A stretch of DNA of 64,000 nucleotides from Aureimonas sp. Leaf324 (GTDB lineage: Bacteria > Pseudomonadota > Alphaproteobacteria > Rhizobiales > Rhizobiaceae), in NCBI RefSeq assembly GCF_001423245.1, contig NZ_LMOH01000027.1:169519-233518 (forward strand). Reading direction: 5' to 3'. Made by a program: the position numbers and the translations under genes. Of this stretch, positions 55,824 through 64,000 are shown one piece after another; position 1 is the first letter of the stretch; each line of letters begins with the position of its first letter. Under the pieces are notes generated by a model. The model saw only the letters and a list, made by a program, of their open reading frames with translations, made no database searches and was not told the origin of the DNA.

Positions 55824-56810
55824 ATGCTGCGTTGGGGAATTCTGTCGGGCGCAAAGATCGCGCGCGAGTACGTCATACCGGCTCTCCTGAAGGCGGAGGG
55901 CTGCGTCGTCGAGGGGATCGCCAGCCGCGACGAGGCGCGGGCGCGCGAGCTCGCCCGTCACTTCGGCGCACCCCGCGCCTTCGGCTCCTACGAGGCGCTT
56001 CTGGCCTCGCCCGACATCGACGCGGTCTATGTGCCGCTGCCGACCGCGCAACACGTGGAATGGGCGGTGAAGGCGGCGGATGCCGGCAAGCATGTCCTCG
56101 TCGAGAAGCCCCTCGCGCTGCGCGCGGCCGACATCGCCCCCGTCATCGCCGCGCGCGACCGGGCGGGCGTGACGGTCGCCGAGGCCTTCATGGTGCGACA
56201 CCACCCGCAATGGGCGAAGGTCCGTGAATGGATCGCGGCCGGCCGGATCGGGCGGCTTCGCCACGTGCAGGGCGCCTTCTCCTATTTCAACGACGACCCC
56301 GGCAATATGCGCAACCAGCTCGATCTCGGCGGCGGCGCGCTGCCCGACATCGGCGTCTATCCGGTGGTTGCAACGCGCCTCGTCACCGGGCTCGAGGGCA
56401 AGGCCGCGCGTGCGCGGATCGAGCGCGACGCGCGCTTCGGCACCGACATCCTCGCCGAATGCGAGGTCGAGTTCGAGGGCTTCCGCTTGAGCTTCTACGT
56501 CGCGACCCAGCTCGCCGCGCGCCAGACCCTGGTGTTCCATGGCACCGAGGGCTTCATCGAGGTCGACGCGCCCTTCAATGCCGGGCTCTACGCGCAGGCC
56601 GCCGTCCACTGCCACGACCGCGGGCACGCCCACGCCGAGACCGTGCGCTTCGGCGGCGTCGACCAGTACCGTCTGCAGGCCGAGGCCTTCGCGCGCGCGG
56701 TTGCCGGCTCGGGCGAGACGCTGTTCACGCTGGAGGAATCGGTGCTCAACCAGCGGGTGATCGACGCGTTCTACGCCTCTGCCGAAGCGGGCGCTGCGGT
56801 TCCCGTCTGA
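55824..56810 (+). CDS. Gfo/Idh/MocA family oxidoreductase
   Basis: This 328-residue NAD(P)-dependent dehydrogenase of the Gfo/Idh/MocA family has an N-terminal Rossmann fold (WGILSGAKIAREYVIPAL, ASRDEARARELA), the catalytic-site motif VLVEKPLALRAADI (Lys near residue 94) and a C-terminal alpha/beta domain. GGNxxH-like glycine residues lie in DLGGGALPDIGVYPV. The substrate is unknown; relatives act on sugars, inositols or amino sugars. GGGGAGGGG upstream of ATG 55824 is a strong ribosome site. Confidence 0.9.
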   Translation: MLRWGILSGAKIAREYVIPALLKAEGCVVEGIASRDEARARELARHFGAPRAFGSYEALLASPDIDAVYVPLPTAQHVEWAVKAADAGKHVLVEKPLALRAADIAPVIAARDRAGVTVAEAFMVRHHPQWAKVREWIAAGRIGRLRHVQGAFSYFNDDPGNMRNQLDLGGGALPDIGVYPVVATRLVTGLEGKAARARIERDARFGTDILAECEVEFEGFRLSFYVATQLAARQTLVFHGTEGFIEVDAPFNAGLYAQAAVHCHDRGHAHAETVRFGGVDQYRLQAEAFARAVAGSGETLFTLEESVLNQRVIDAFYASAEAGAAVPV

Positions 56811-56916
56811 ACCGCGCCCTCCCGGTGTCATCCCCGCGCAAGCTTCAGGCCAAGCGCCGGCCTTAGTTTCGGCCGATCTGTCGGGCTGATCGCGGCCGAA
56901 CGGAAGGGCGGGGCGC

Positions 56917-57999
56917 ATGGCGGGAACGATGAAGCTGGGACGGGCGGTCGGACTGGGGATGGCGCTCGGTTTGACGCTCGCGGGCGCGGCGCGGGCCGAG
57001 ACCGCCGCCAAGGACCTCTTCTCGGCCGAGCACTTTCCCTCCGCCGCGCCCCCGCAGAGCATCGGCTTCTATTCCAAGGGGTGTCTGGCCGGCGGCATGG
57101 CGATGCCCAAGGACGGGCCGACCTGGCAGGTGATGAAGCCCTCGCGCGACCGCGCCTATGCCCATCCCGCCCTGATCAAGCTCCTGCAACGCCTGTCGGT
57201 GGACGCCCGGCGCGAGGCCAACTGGCGCGGCCTCCTGTTCGGCGACATGGCGCAGCCGCGCGGCGGCCCGATGAAGGACGGCCACGCCTCGCACCAGATC
57301 GGCCTCGACGCCGACATCTACCTCACCGAGATGCCGAACCGCCGGCTGACGGACGACGAGCGCGATCATATGCCGTTGCCCTCCGTCATCGACAAGCGCA
57401 CCCGCCACATCGATCTGAAGCGCTGGCGGCCCGAGATGATGAAGCTCATCCGCACCGCGGCCACCGAGCCGGAGGTCGAGCGGATCTTCGTGCATCCCGG
57501 CATCAAGGAGCAGCTCTGCAAGACGGCCGGCCGCGACCGCGCCTGGCTGAACAAGGTGCGGCCGATGTACGGCCACGACTACCATTTCCACGTCCGCATG
57601 GTCTGCCAGCCGGGTTCGCCCAACTGCCAGCCGCAGGAGCCCACCGTGAAGGGCGACGGCTGCGACAAGCTGGACTGGTGGTTCGACGTGGCGCTGCAGC
57701 CGCCGAAGCCGAGCGCCAAGCCCTACAAGAAGCCGCCTCCGATCTTCCTTTCGGCGTTGCCGCGTGCCTGCGCGGCCGTCCTGAAGCAGCCCGACGTCGC
57801 GGGCGCGCGGGCCGCTGCGCCGCTGCGTGCCGCGCCCGTGGCAGCTGATGCCCCCGCGATGGCCGACGACTTCGACGGCAACGCACCGATGGCGCTGGCG
57901 CCCGAGCCGGCGCCCCGCGCCTCGGCCGCCCCGGTTCCGCCTGCCGCGGTGCCGGACGACGGGGGCTTCGCCATGCCGCGCATGCGCCCGGCCGGCTGA
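56917..57999 (+). CDS. mepA: Penicillin-insensitive murein endopeptidase (MepA type) with long C-terminal tail
   Basis: This peptidoglycan D,D-endopeptidase cleaves cross-links in the periplasm. The 360-residue protein has a signal peptide ([15 protein letters not shown]) and the zinc motifs [13 protein letters not shown] (His near residue 121, Asp near 128) and [11 protein letters not shown] (near 218), diagnostic of peptidase family M74. The last 90-100 residues are Ala/Pro rich and beyond the usual MepA length of about 270; they may tether or extend the enzyme. Confidence 0.92.
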   Translation: MAGTMKLGRAVGLGMALGLTLAGAARAETAAKDLFSAEHFPSAAPPQSIGFYSKGCLAGGMAMPKDGPTWQVMKPSRDRAYAHPALIKLLQRLSVDARREANWRGLLFGDMAQPRGGPMKDGHASHQIGLDADIYLTEMPNRRLTDDERDHMPLPSVIDKRTRHIDLKRWRPEMMKLIRTAATEPEVERIFVHPGIKEQLCKTAGRDRAWLNKVRPMYGHDYHFHVRMVCQPGSPNCQPQEPTVKGDGCDKLDWWFDVALQPPKPSAKPYKKPPPIFLSALPRACAAVLKQPDVAGARAAAPLRAAPVAADAPAMADDFDGNAPMALAPEPAPRASAAPVPPAAVPDDGGFAMPRMRPAG

Positions 58000-58097
58000 G
58001 CGCCGGACCCCCGGCGAAACGGCGCTCCGGCGGTCTTTTGCCGGATGGCGCCGGATGCTATGGCGCGAGGCTTCAAAGGGCGAGACGGAGGGTTTCC

Positions 58098-59123
58098 ATG
58101 GGTTCGGCGAGCGAGAACACCGAGGGTCTCCGGTTTCCGATCCTGATCGGCGACATCGGCGGCACCAACGCGCGCTTCGCGCTCCTGCGCGATGCCCGGG
58201 CCGAGCCCGAGACCTTCCCGATCGTCCAGACCGCGGACTTTCCCAACATCGACGACGCCATCCGCGCCGCCGTCTTCGACAACACCACGGAGCGCCCGGC
58301 GACGGCGGTTCTGGCCGTCGCCGGCCCGGTGGACGGCGACGAGATCGACCTCACCAACTGCCCCTGGGTGGTGCGCCCGCGCACGCTGATCGCCGATCTC
58401 GGTTTCCGGGAGGTGCTCGTCCTCAACGATTTCGAGGCGCAGGCGCTCGCCGTCTCGGCGCTGCCCGACAGCGGCCGGCAGGCGATCGGCGGCGGCACGG
58501 TGCGCGAGGGGGCGAGCCGCGTCGTGGTGGGCCCCGGCACGGGGCTCGGCGTCGGCGCGCTGGTCCACGCGCGGGGCATGTGGATCCCCGTGGCGGGCGA
58601 GGGCGGTCATGTCGATCTCGGGGCGCGCACGGCGCGCGACCGCGAGATCTGGCCCCATCTCGAAACCATCGCCGGACGCATCTCGGGCGAGCAGATCCTG
58701 TCGGGCCGCGGCCTCGTCAACCTCTACCGCGCGATCTGCGCAGCCGACGGGGTCGAGCCGACCCATCCGACGCCCGCCTCCGTGACCGAGGCCGCGCTCA
58801 ACGGGCGCGACGGGCAGTCGGGCGAGGCGGTGCAGCTTTTCGCCGAATATCTCGGCCGTCTCGCGGGCGATCTCGCGCTTCTCTTCATGGCGCGCGGCGG
58901 CGTCTACATCGCCGGCGGCATCTTCCAGCGCATCATCCCGATCGTCCACGCGCCCGAGATGCGCGCCGCCTTCGACGACAAGGCGCCTCACGAGGCGCTG
59001 ATGCGCGAGATCCCGCTCTTCGTCATCACGCAGCCGCTCGCCGCGCTCGTGGGGCTCGCCGCCTATGCCCGCAGCCCGCAAGGCTACGGGCTCGAGACCG
59101 CCGGCCGCCGCTGGGTGGGTTGA
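58098..59123 (+). CDS. glk: Glucokinase (ROK/Glk type)
   Basis: Glucokinase phosphorylates glucose to glucose 6-phosphate. The 341-residue protein has [15 protein letters not shown] (ATP phosphate-binding, about residues 16-30), [15 protein letters not shown] (near 110, catalytic Asp), and [12 protein letters not shown] (near 153) with the GEGGHVDLG motif (near 172). The start is ATG 58098 (a longer frame opens at 58038). It is followed by an ABC exporter gene and dapB. Confidence 0.93.
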   Translation: MGSASENTEGLRFPILIGDIGGTNARFALLRDARAEPETFPIVQTADFPNIDDAIRAAVFDNTTERPATAVLAVAGPVDGDEIDLTNCPWVVRPRTLIADLGFREVLVLNDFEAQALAVSALPDSGRQAIGGGTVREGASRVVVGPGTGLGVGALVHARGMWIPVAGEGGHVDLGARTARDREIWPHLETIAGRISGEQILSGRGLVNLYRAICAADGVEPTHPTPASVTEAALNGRDGQSGEAVQLFAEYLGRLAGDLALLFMARGGVYIAGGIFQRIIPIVHAPEMRAAFDDKAPHEALMREIPLFVITQPLAALVGLAAYARSPQGYGLETAGRRWVG

Positions 59124-59189
59124 GGCCGTCGCAGCGCGGGGCCCCGTAGGCATCCCGCCGTCGACGCGCTATAGAGCCGCCGAACGAGG

Positions 59190-60998
59190 TTGGTGGCGTT
59201 GATCGGAACCAAGAAGAGCCTGTCCCTATCCGACGGGGCCGAGCGCGGCGAAGCGCTGCGGCTGCTCAAGCGCATCTTCGCCGAGAACGGGCGCGAGCAC
59301 ATCCGCGGCTATGCCTTCGCGAGTGTCTGCCTCGTGCTGGTGGCGCTGTCGACCGCCTTCCTCGCCTGGATCATGCGCGACGTGATCGACGAGATCTTCG
59401 TCGAGGGCAATCGCGCGGTCCTCTTCTCGCTGCCCTTCGCCGTGTTCGTGTCGTTCCTCGTGCGCGGCCTTGCCTCCTATGGGCAGGGCGTCGTTCTCGC
59501 GCGCATCGGCAACGACATCGTGGCGCGCTACCAGCGCCGCCTGTTCCAGCACCTCACCGAGCTTTCGGTCGACTTCTACGGCGAGAACCGTTCGGCCCAG
59601 CTCGCCGCGCGCATCAACCAGAACGTGACGGGCGTGCGCGAGACGTTGAACCTCACGGTCACCTCGATCGCGCGCGATCTCCTGACGCTGATCTTCCTGA
59701 TCGGCGCGATGATCTGGCAGGACTGGGTCCTGTCCCTGATCGCGCTGACCGCCGGTCCGCCGATCGCGATCATGATCTCGAACCTCTCGCGCAAGCTGCG
59801 CAAGGCGACGCGCCAGTCGGTCGACCTCAACGCGCGGGTGCTGGGCTCCATGCAGGAGACCGCGCAGGGGATTCAGGTCGTCAAGGCCTTCACGATGGAA
59901 GAGCTCCTGCGCGAGCGGACCGAGGGGCTGATCCGGCAGGCCGAAGAGCGCTCCAACCGCATCGCCGTCATCACCGAGCGGTCGGGCCCGGTGACCGAGA
60001 CCGTGGCGGGCCTTGCGGTCGCCGCCGTGATCGCCTGGTCGGGCTATCGCTCGATCGTCTACGGCTATTCGCCGGGCGCGATGTTCGCCTTCATCACCGC
60101 GCTGCTTCTCGCCTACGATCCCGCCCGGCGCCTCGCGCGGCTGCAGGTGCAGCTCGAAAAGGCGCTGGTCAACGCGCGCATGATCTACGAGATCCTCGAC
60201 GAGCCGCCCCGCCAGGCCGATGCGCCGGGCGCGACGGCGCTCAACGTCACGCGCGGTGAGATCGTGTTCGAGGACGTGCGCTTCCGCTATCCCGGCGGCG
60301 AGGACGTCCTGCGCGGCATCGGCTTCACCGCGCCGGCCGGCCGAACGACGGCGCTGGTCGGGGCGTCGGGCGGCGGCAAGTCGACCGTTCTGGCGCTCCT
60401 GGAGCGCTTCCACGATCCCGCGGCCGGGCGTATCACGATCGACGGACAGGACATCCGCACCGTCACCAAGCATTCGCTGCGCACCGAGATCGCCTACGTG
60501 CCGCAGCAGTCGGTTCTCTTCGAGGGCACGATCCGCGACAACATCCGCTTCGGGCGCCCGGCGGCCTCCGACGCCGAGGTGGAGGAGGCGGCGCGCCGGG
60601 CGCAGGCCGAGGAGTTCATCCTCGCCCAGCCGCTCGGCTACGAGACGCCGGTCGGCGAGAGCGGCGCGACATTGTCGGGCGGCCAGCGCCAGCGCCTGTC
60701 GATCGCCCGCGCGCTCCTGCGCGACGCGCCGATCCTGGTGTTGGACGAAGCGACCTCGGCGCTGGATTCGCGCTCCGAGGTGCTGGTCCAGCGCGCGCTC
60801 GAGGAGGCGATGCGCGGGCGCACCGTGCTCGTCGTCGCGCACCGTCTTTCGACGATCGTCGGGGCCGACCAGATCCTCGTCGTCGATCGCGGCCGCATCG
60901 CGGAGGGCGGCACCCATGCCGAGCTCAGCCGGCGGCCGAACGGATTGTATGCCCGCTTCCACGCGCTCCAGTCGGGCGTGGGCGAGACGGTGGACTGA
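59190..60998 (+). CDS. ABC transporter ATP-binding protein/permease (MsbA-like exporter half)
   Basis: This 602-residue fused exporter half-transporter has six TM helices (residues 40-325) and an ATPase domain: Walker [10 protein letters not shown] (about residues 393-401), signature [16 protein letters not shown], Walker [13 protein letters not shown] and switch His in VAHRLST. It forms a homodimer that exports lipids or drugs; MsbA-like members carry lipid A. The start is uncertain: TTG 59190, GTG 59193 or TTG 59199, the last with the best Shine-Dalgarno spacing. Confidence 0.9.
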   Translation: MVALIGTKKSLSLSDGAERGEALRLLKRIFAENGREHIRGYAFASVCLVLVALSTAFLAWIMRDVIDEIFVEGNRAVLFSLPFAVFVSFLVRGLASYGQGVVLARIGNDIVARYQRRLFQHLTELSVDFYGENRSAQLAARINQNVTGVRETLNLTVTSIARDLLTLIFLIGAMIWQDWVLSLIALTAGPPIAIMISNLSRKLRKATRQSVDLNARVLGSMQETAQGIQVVKAFTMEELLRERTEGLIRQAEERSNRIAVITERSGPVTETVAGLAVAAVIAWSGYRSIVYGYSPGAMFAFITALLLAYDPARRLARLQVQLEKALVNARMIYEILDEPPRQADAPGATALNVTRGEIVFEDVRFRYPGGEDVLRGIGFTAPAGRTTALVGASGGGKSTVLALLERFHDPAAGRITIDGQDIRTVTKHSLRTEIAYVPQQSVLFEGTIRDNIRFGRPAASDAEVEEAARRAQAEEFILAQPLGYETPVGESGATLSGGQRQRLSIARALLRDAPILVLDEATSALDSRSEVLVQRALEEAMRGRTVLVVAHRLSTIVGADQILVVDRGRIAEGGTHAELSRRPNGLYARFHALQSGVGETVD

Positions 60999-61012
60999 AG
61001 GGAGGACGGGCG

Positions 61013-61825
61013 ATGGACGCGATGCGGCTGGTGATCCTCGGGGCGGGCGGGCGCATGGGCCGGACGCTGGTGCGCCTCGCCTCCGAGGCGCCGGAGTTCG
61101 CGGTCGCCGCTGCCCTCGAGCGGCCGGGCTCGCCGCATCTCGGGGACGATGCCGGCACGCTCGCCGGGGTGGCCGCGTTGGGTGTCCCCGTGTCCGACGA
61201 CCTCGAGGTCGCCCTGCGCGAGGCCGACGGCGTGATCGACTTCACCGCGCCCGCCGCCAGCGTGGCGCTGTCACGCGAGACGGCGCGGCGCGGGCTGGTG
61301 CATGTCATCGGCACGACGGGCTGCTCGGCCGAGGACGACGCGGCGATCGCCGCGGCCGGGCGCGAGGGTGCCCGCATCGTCAAGTCCGGCAACATGAGCC
61401 TCGGGGTCAATCTCCTGTCGGTCCTCGTCGAGCAGGCGGCGCGTGCGCTGGGACCCGACGCCTTCGACCTCGAGATCCTGGAAATGCACCACCGCCACAA
61501 GGTCGACGCGCCTTCGGGCACCGCCCTGCTTCTGGGAGAGGCGGCGGCGCAGGGGCGCGGTGTCAAGCTCGCCGATGCCTCTGTGCGCTCGCGCGACGGT
61601 CACACCGGGGCGCGCCCCGCGGGCGCGATCGGCTTTGCGACGCTGCGCGGCGGCTCGGTGGTCGGCGACCACGAGGTGATCCTGGCCGGCGAAGGCGAGC
61701 GCATCACGCTGAAGCACCATGCCGAGGACCGGGCGATCTTCGCGCGCGGAGCGCTGCGCGCCGCGCTCTGGGCGCGGCATCAGGCGCCGGGCCTCTACTC
61801 GATGCGCGACGTCCTCGGTCTCTGA
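61013..61825 (+). CDS. dapB: 4-hydroxy-tetrahydrodipicolinate reductase
   Basis: DapB makes tetrahydrodipicolinate in lysine and peptidoglycan precursor synthesis. The 270-residue protein has the [10 protein letters not shown] nucleotide motif (residues 10-19) and the active-site motif [20 protein letters not shown] (near residue 157), diagnostic of DapB. A GGGAGGA ribosome site precedes ATG 61013, 14 bp after the ABC transporter gene. It is followed by gpmA. Confidence 0.96.
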   Translation: MDAMRLVILGAGGRMGRTLVRLASEAPEFAVAAALERPGSPHLGDDAGTLAGVAALGVPVSDDLEVALREADGVIDFTAPAASVALSRETARRGLVHVIGTTGCSAEDDAAIAAAGREGARIVKSGNMSLGVNLLSVLVEQAARALGPDAFDLEILEMHHRHKVDAPSGTALLLGEAAAQGRGVKLADASVRSRDGHTGARPAGAIGFATLRGGSVVGDHEVILAGEGERITLKHHAEDRAIFARGALRAALWARHQAPGLYSMRDVLGL

Positions 61826-61864
61826 TCCTTTTCCTCCGTCTCAACGCCAAGGGAGCCAAAGCCC

Positions 61865-62485
61865 ATGTCCCGTACCCTCGTCCTCGTTCGCCACGGGCAG
61901 AGCGAATGGAACCTCAAGAACCTCTTCACCGGCTGGCGCGACCCGGACCTGACGGAACTCGGCGTCGAGGAGGCGCGCGCCGCCGGCCGCCGATTGAAGG
62001 ATGCGGGGCTTCGCTTCGACGTCGCCTTCACCAGCGTCCTGTCGCGGGCCCAGCGCACGCTGGCCCTCATCGAGGGTGAACTCGGGCAGGGCCCGATCGA
62101 GACACATCGCGACCAGGCGCTGAACGAGCGCGACTACGGCGACCTGTCGGGCCTCAACAAGGACGATGCCCGCGCCAAGTGGGGCGAGGACCAGGTCCAT
62201 GTCTGGCGCCGCTCCTACGACGTGCCGCCGCCGGGCGGCGAGAGCCTGAAGGACACGGGCGCCCGGGTCTGGCCCTACTATATCCACCGCATCCAGCCGA
62301 AGGTGCTCGGCGGCGGCACGGTGATCGTCGCCGCCCACGGCAACTCGCTGCGCGCCCTCATCATGGCGCTCGACGGGCTGACGGGCGAGGAGATCGTCGC
62401 GCAGGAACTCGCGACCGGCGTTCCCATCGTCTACCGCCTCAATGCCGATTCCTCGGTCGCCTCGAAGGACGTCCTGTCGGCCTGA
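61865..62485 (+). CDS. gpmA: 2,3-bisphosphoglycerate-dependent phosphoglycerate mutase
   Basis: GpmA interconverts 3- and 2-phosphoglycerate in glycolysis. The 206-residue protein has the phosphohistidine motif [19 protein letters not shown] (His10) and the second His in [13 protein letters not shown] (near residue 160). Length is a little shorter than the enteric protein (about 250), usual for alphaproteobacteria. GGGAGCC precedes ATG 61865. The gene order dapB-gpmA is one I associate with Rhizobiales. Confidence 0.95.
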   Translation: MSRTLVLVRHGQSEWNLKNLFTGWRDPDLTELGVEEARAAGRRLKDAGLRFDVAFTSVLSRAQRTLALIEGELGQGPIETHRDQALNERDYGDLSGLNKDDARAKWGEDQVHVWRRSYDVPPPGGESLKDTGARVWPYYIHRIQPKVLGGGTVIVAAHGNSLRALIMALDGLTGEEIVAQELATGVPIVYRLNADSSVASKDVLSA

Positions 62486-62492
62486 GATCCGA

Positions 62493-62523
62493 CGCGGACC
62501 GGGGTTTCGCGCCCCGGTCCGCG
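62493..62523 (+). terminator. Hairpin after gpmA
   Basis: CGCGGACCGGGG (62493-62504) pairs perfectly with 62512-62523 across a 7-nt loop. No T-run follows, so the hairpin may stop transcription less efficiently or need Rho. Confidence 0.6.
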
Positions 62524-62643
62524 ACATCGAATTGTCTATAACATGACCGGATTTAGTAGATCATTCCTATCCTGATGGGTCGTTGCCCTTTAGCTTCCTT
62601 CCATCGAAGCTCGGGCTCTCGGCCAAAAAAGGATTTTCCGCGA
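62524..62643 (+). promoter_or_regulatory. AT-rich promoter region of the sulfate transporter operon
   Basis: This 120-bp spacer is noticeably AT-richer than its surroundings (for example TTGTCTATAACATGACC and TTTAGTAGATCATTCC). It must hold the promoter and probably the CysB-type control site of the sulfate operon, but I could not define either. Confidence 0.35.
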
Positions 62644-63657
62644 ATGCGTCTGTCCCTGTCGCTTGGAATTGCCGCCGCCGCCCTGATGGCGCTCAGCCTG
62701 CCGGTCTCGGCCCAGACCCTTCTCAACGTCTCCTACGATCCGACGCGCGAGCTTTACCGCGACTTCAACGCCGCCTTTGCCGCCCACCAGAAAGCCGACG
62801 GCAAGGACGCGCCGACGGTGCGCATGTCGCACGGCGGCTCGGGCGCGCAGGCGCGCACCGTGATCGACGGCCTCGATGCCGACGTCGTGACGCTCGCCCT
62901 CCAGGCCGACATCGACGCCATCGCCAAGGCGACGAAGAAGATCCCGGAGAACTGGCGCACGCTCCTGCCGCACAACTCCTCGCCCTACACGTCGACGATC
63001 GTGTTCCTGGTGCGCAAGGGCAACCCGAAGGCGATCAACGACTGGGGCGACCTCGTGAAAGACGGCGTCCAGGTCATCACGCCGAACCCGAAGACGTCCG
63101 GCGGCGCGCGCTGGAACTATCTGGCCGCCTGGGCCTGGGCGAACAAGCAGTACGGCGGCGACGCGGAGAAGGTGAAGGGCTTCGTCGGCGACGTGTACCG
63201 CCACGTGCCCGTGCTCGATACCGGCGCGCGGGGCTCGACCACGACCTTCGTCCAGCGCGGCATCGGCGACGTGCTGCTCGCCTGGGAGAACGAGGCGTTC
63301 CTCGCGCTCGAGGAACTCGGTCCCGACCAGTTCGAGATCAAGGTGCCCTCGATCTCCATCCTCGCCGAGCCGCCGGTGGCATTGGTTCCCGGCAACACCG
63401 ACACCAAGGGCACGACCGAGGTGGCGAAGGCCTATCTCGACTACCTCTATTCGCCGGAAGGTCAGACCATCTCGGCCAAGCACTTCTACCGCCCCTCGGA
63501 GCCCGAGAAGGTGACCGACAAGGCGCTGCTGGAGCGCTTTCCCCAGATCGACCTCGTGAAGATCGACGACGCCCAGTTCGGCGGATGGGCGAAGGTTCAG
63601 CCCGAGCACTTCGGCGACGGCGGCATCTTCGACCAGATCTACAAGCCCGCCAACTGA
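62644..63657 (+). CDS. Sulfate ABC transporter substrate-binding protein
   Basis: This 337-residue periplasmic sulfate/thiosulfate-binding protein has a signal peptide ([18 protein letters not shown]) and the family motifs [33 protein letters not shown] (near residue 65), [16 protein letters not shown] (near 145) and TYEN-like [11 protein letters not shown]. It captures sulfate for the CysTWA importer; cysT begins 226 bp downstream. The choice between Sbp and CysP names cannot be made from sequence alone. Confidence 0.93.
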   Translation: MRLSLSLGIAAAALMALSLPVSAQTLLNVSYDPTRELYRDFNAAFAAHQKADGKDAPTVRMSHGGSGAQARTVIDGLDADVVTLALQADIDAIAKATKKIPENWRTLLPHNSSPYTSTIVFLVRKGNPKAINDWGDLVKDGVQVITPNPKTSGGARWNYLAAWAWANKQYGGDAEKVKGFVGDVYRHVPVLDTGARGSTTTFVQRGIGDVLLAWENEAFLALEELGPDQFEIKVPSISILAEPPVALVPGNTDTKGTTEVAKAYLDYLYSPEGQTISAKHFYRPSEPEKVTDKALLERFPQIDLVKIDDAQFGGWAKVQPEHFGDGGIFDQIYKPAN

Positions 63658-63883
63658 GGCACGCAAGGCTCCGGCGTCTCGGGGCCTGATGATCCCCTCC
63701 CGGCGCCTCGGGGTCGCCTCCCATCCCGATGCGCTCCCCGGTCCCGCCGCTCCCATCGGCGGGGCCGTTCCCGTGCCGCCGGATGATCGGCGCGGCGAGC
63801 CGGTGGTATCGCCGCGCGGCTTGCCGCGCTATTTTGCCACCCACGCGCCCGCTCCCTCCAGCCGACGTCTCGTCAGGAACCGC

Positions 63884-64000
63884 ATGGCTTCGACCACCGC
63901 CGATCGCCCGGCCTTTCACTTTCGCCAACCGAGCGTCGTGCCGGGCTTCGGCCTGTCGCTGGGTGTGACGCTCGTCTATCTCAGCCTGATCGTGCTCCTG
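63884..64000 (+). CDS. cysT: Sulfate ABC transporter permease CysT (partial, 3' end outside window)
   Basis: The first 39 codons of the CysT permease are visible: MASTTADRPAFHFRQPSVVP, then the first TM helix (LSLGVTLVYLSLIVLL). The N-terminal motif PSVVPGFGLSLGVTL is typical of CysT. It belongs to the same operon as the upstream binding protein and continues beyond the right edge. Confidence 0.88.
   Translation, partial: MASTTADRPAFHFRQPSVVPGFGLSLGVTLVYLSLIVLL

Overview
The window is a gene-dense, GC-rich (roughly two thirds G+C) stretch of chromosome from an alphaproteobacterium, almost certainly of the order Hyphomicrobiales (Rhizobiales). Supporting signs are a class I lysyl-tRNA synthetase, an EI-Ntr (ptsP) beside lysC, DUF1178, DUF1289 and DUF4167 genes, a sitABCD-type manganese transporter behind a Mur-like box, two Irr-like boxes upstream of dps, and the order glk / ABC exporter / dapB / gpmA. 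A family-level assignment (for example Aurantimonadaceae) would be a guess. I found no tRNA, rRNA, CRISPR array, insertion sequence or phage gene.

Layout: (1) 1-10.9 kb is housekeeping: secA (its 3' end lies outside the window), a periplasmic PpiC isomerase, argJ, a GNAT acetyltransferase, mutT, an orphan Flp pilin, a BioC/NDUFAF5-like methyltransferase, comF, a glutaredoxin, a nitrilase-family amidase, DUF1178, two DUF1289 proteins and dps. (2) 11-19.2 kb holds ubiG, lysC, ptsP, prfA, prmC and a DUF4167 protein. (3) 19.2-27.4 kb is the accessory-looking part: a small orphan protein, about 1.1 kb without a recognisable gene, a 1008-residue RTX-type calcium-binding protein with nested repeats, a DUF2188 protein, a processive GT2 glycosyltransferase with an MshEN-like N-terminal part, and an orphan periplasmic solute-binding protein. 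(4) 27.5-39 kb holds class I lysS, an SNase-like protein, sitABCD, a LacI regulator with a dehydrogenase and FAH hydrolase (probably sugar-acid breakdown), an exonuclease-fold protein and a zinc alcohol dehydrogenase. (5) 38.7-48 kb runs mainly on the minus strand: glutathionyl-hydroquinone reductase, VOC protein, ribB, queF, (terC on plus), yacG, maf, infA, murA, a tiny membrane protein, a BTLCP peptidase and an alpha/beta hydrolase. (6) 48-56 kb is the translation cluster infC, rpmI, rplT, pheS, pheT, with a divergent PAS-like gene and two unrelated genes placed between pheS and pheT. (7) 55.8-64 kb holds a Gfo/Idh/MocA oxidoreductase, a MepA-type endopeptidase, glk, an MsbA-like exporter, dapB, gpmA and the start of a sulfate ABC transporter operon.

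The points most worth a second look are the likely AUU start of infC and the hairpin with U-tract in its leader, the metal-responsive operators (Irr-like before dps, Mur-like before sitA), the RTX locus with a supra-repeat of about 90 residues and a GGTTGCA inverted repeat shared with the neighbouring orphan gene, the glycosyltransferase with a possible cyclic-di-GMP-sensing region, and a 108-bp inverted-repeat element fitted exactly between two convergent stop codons.
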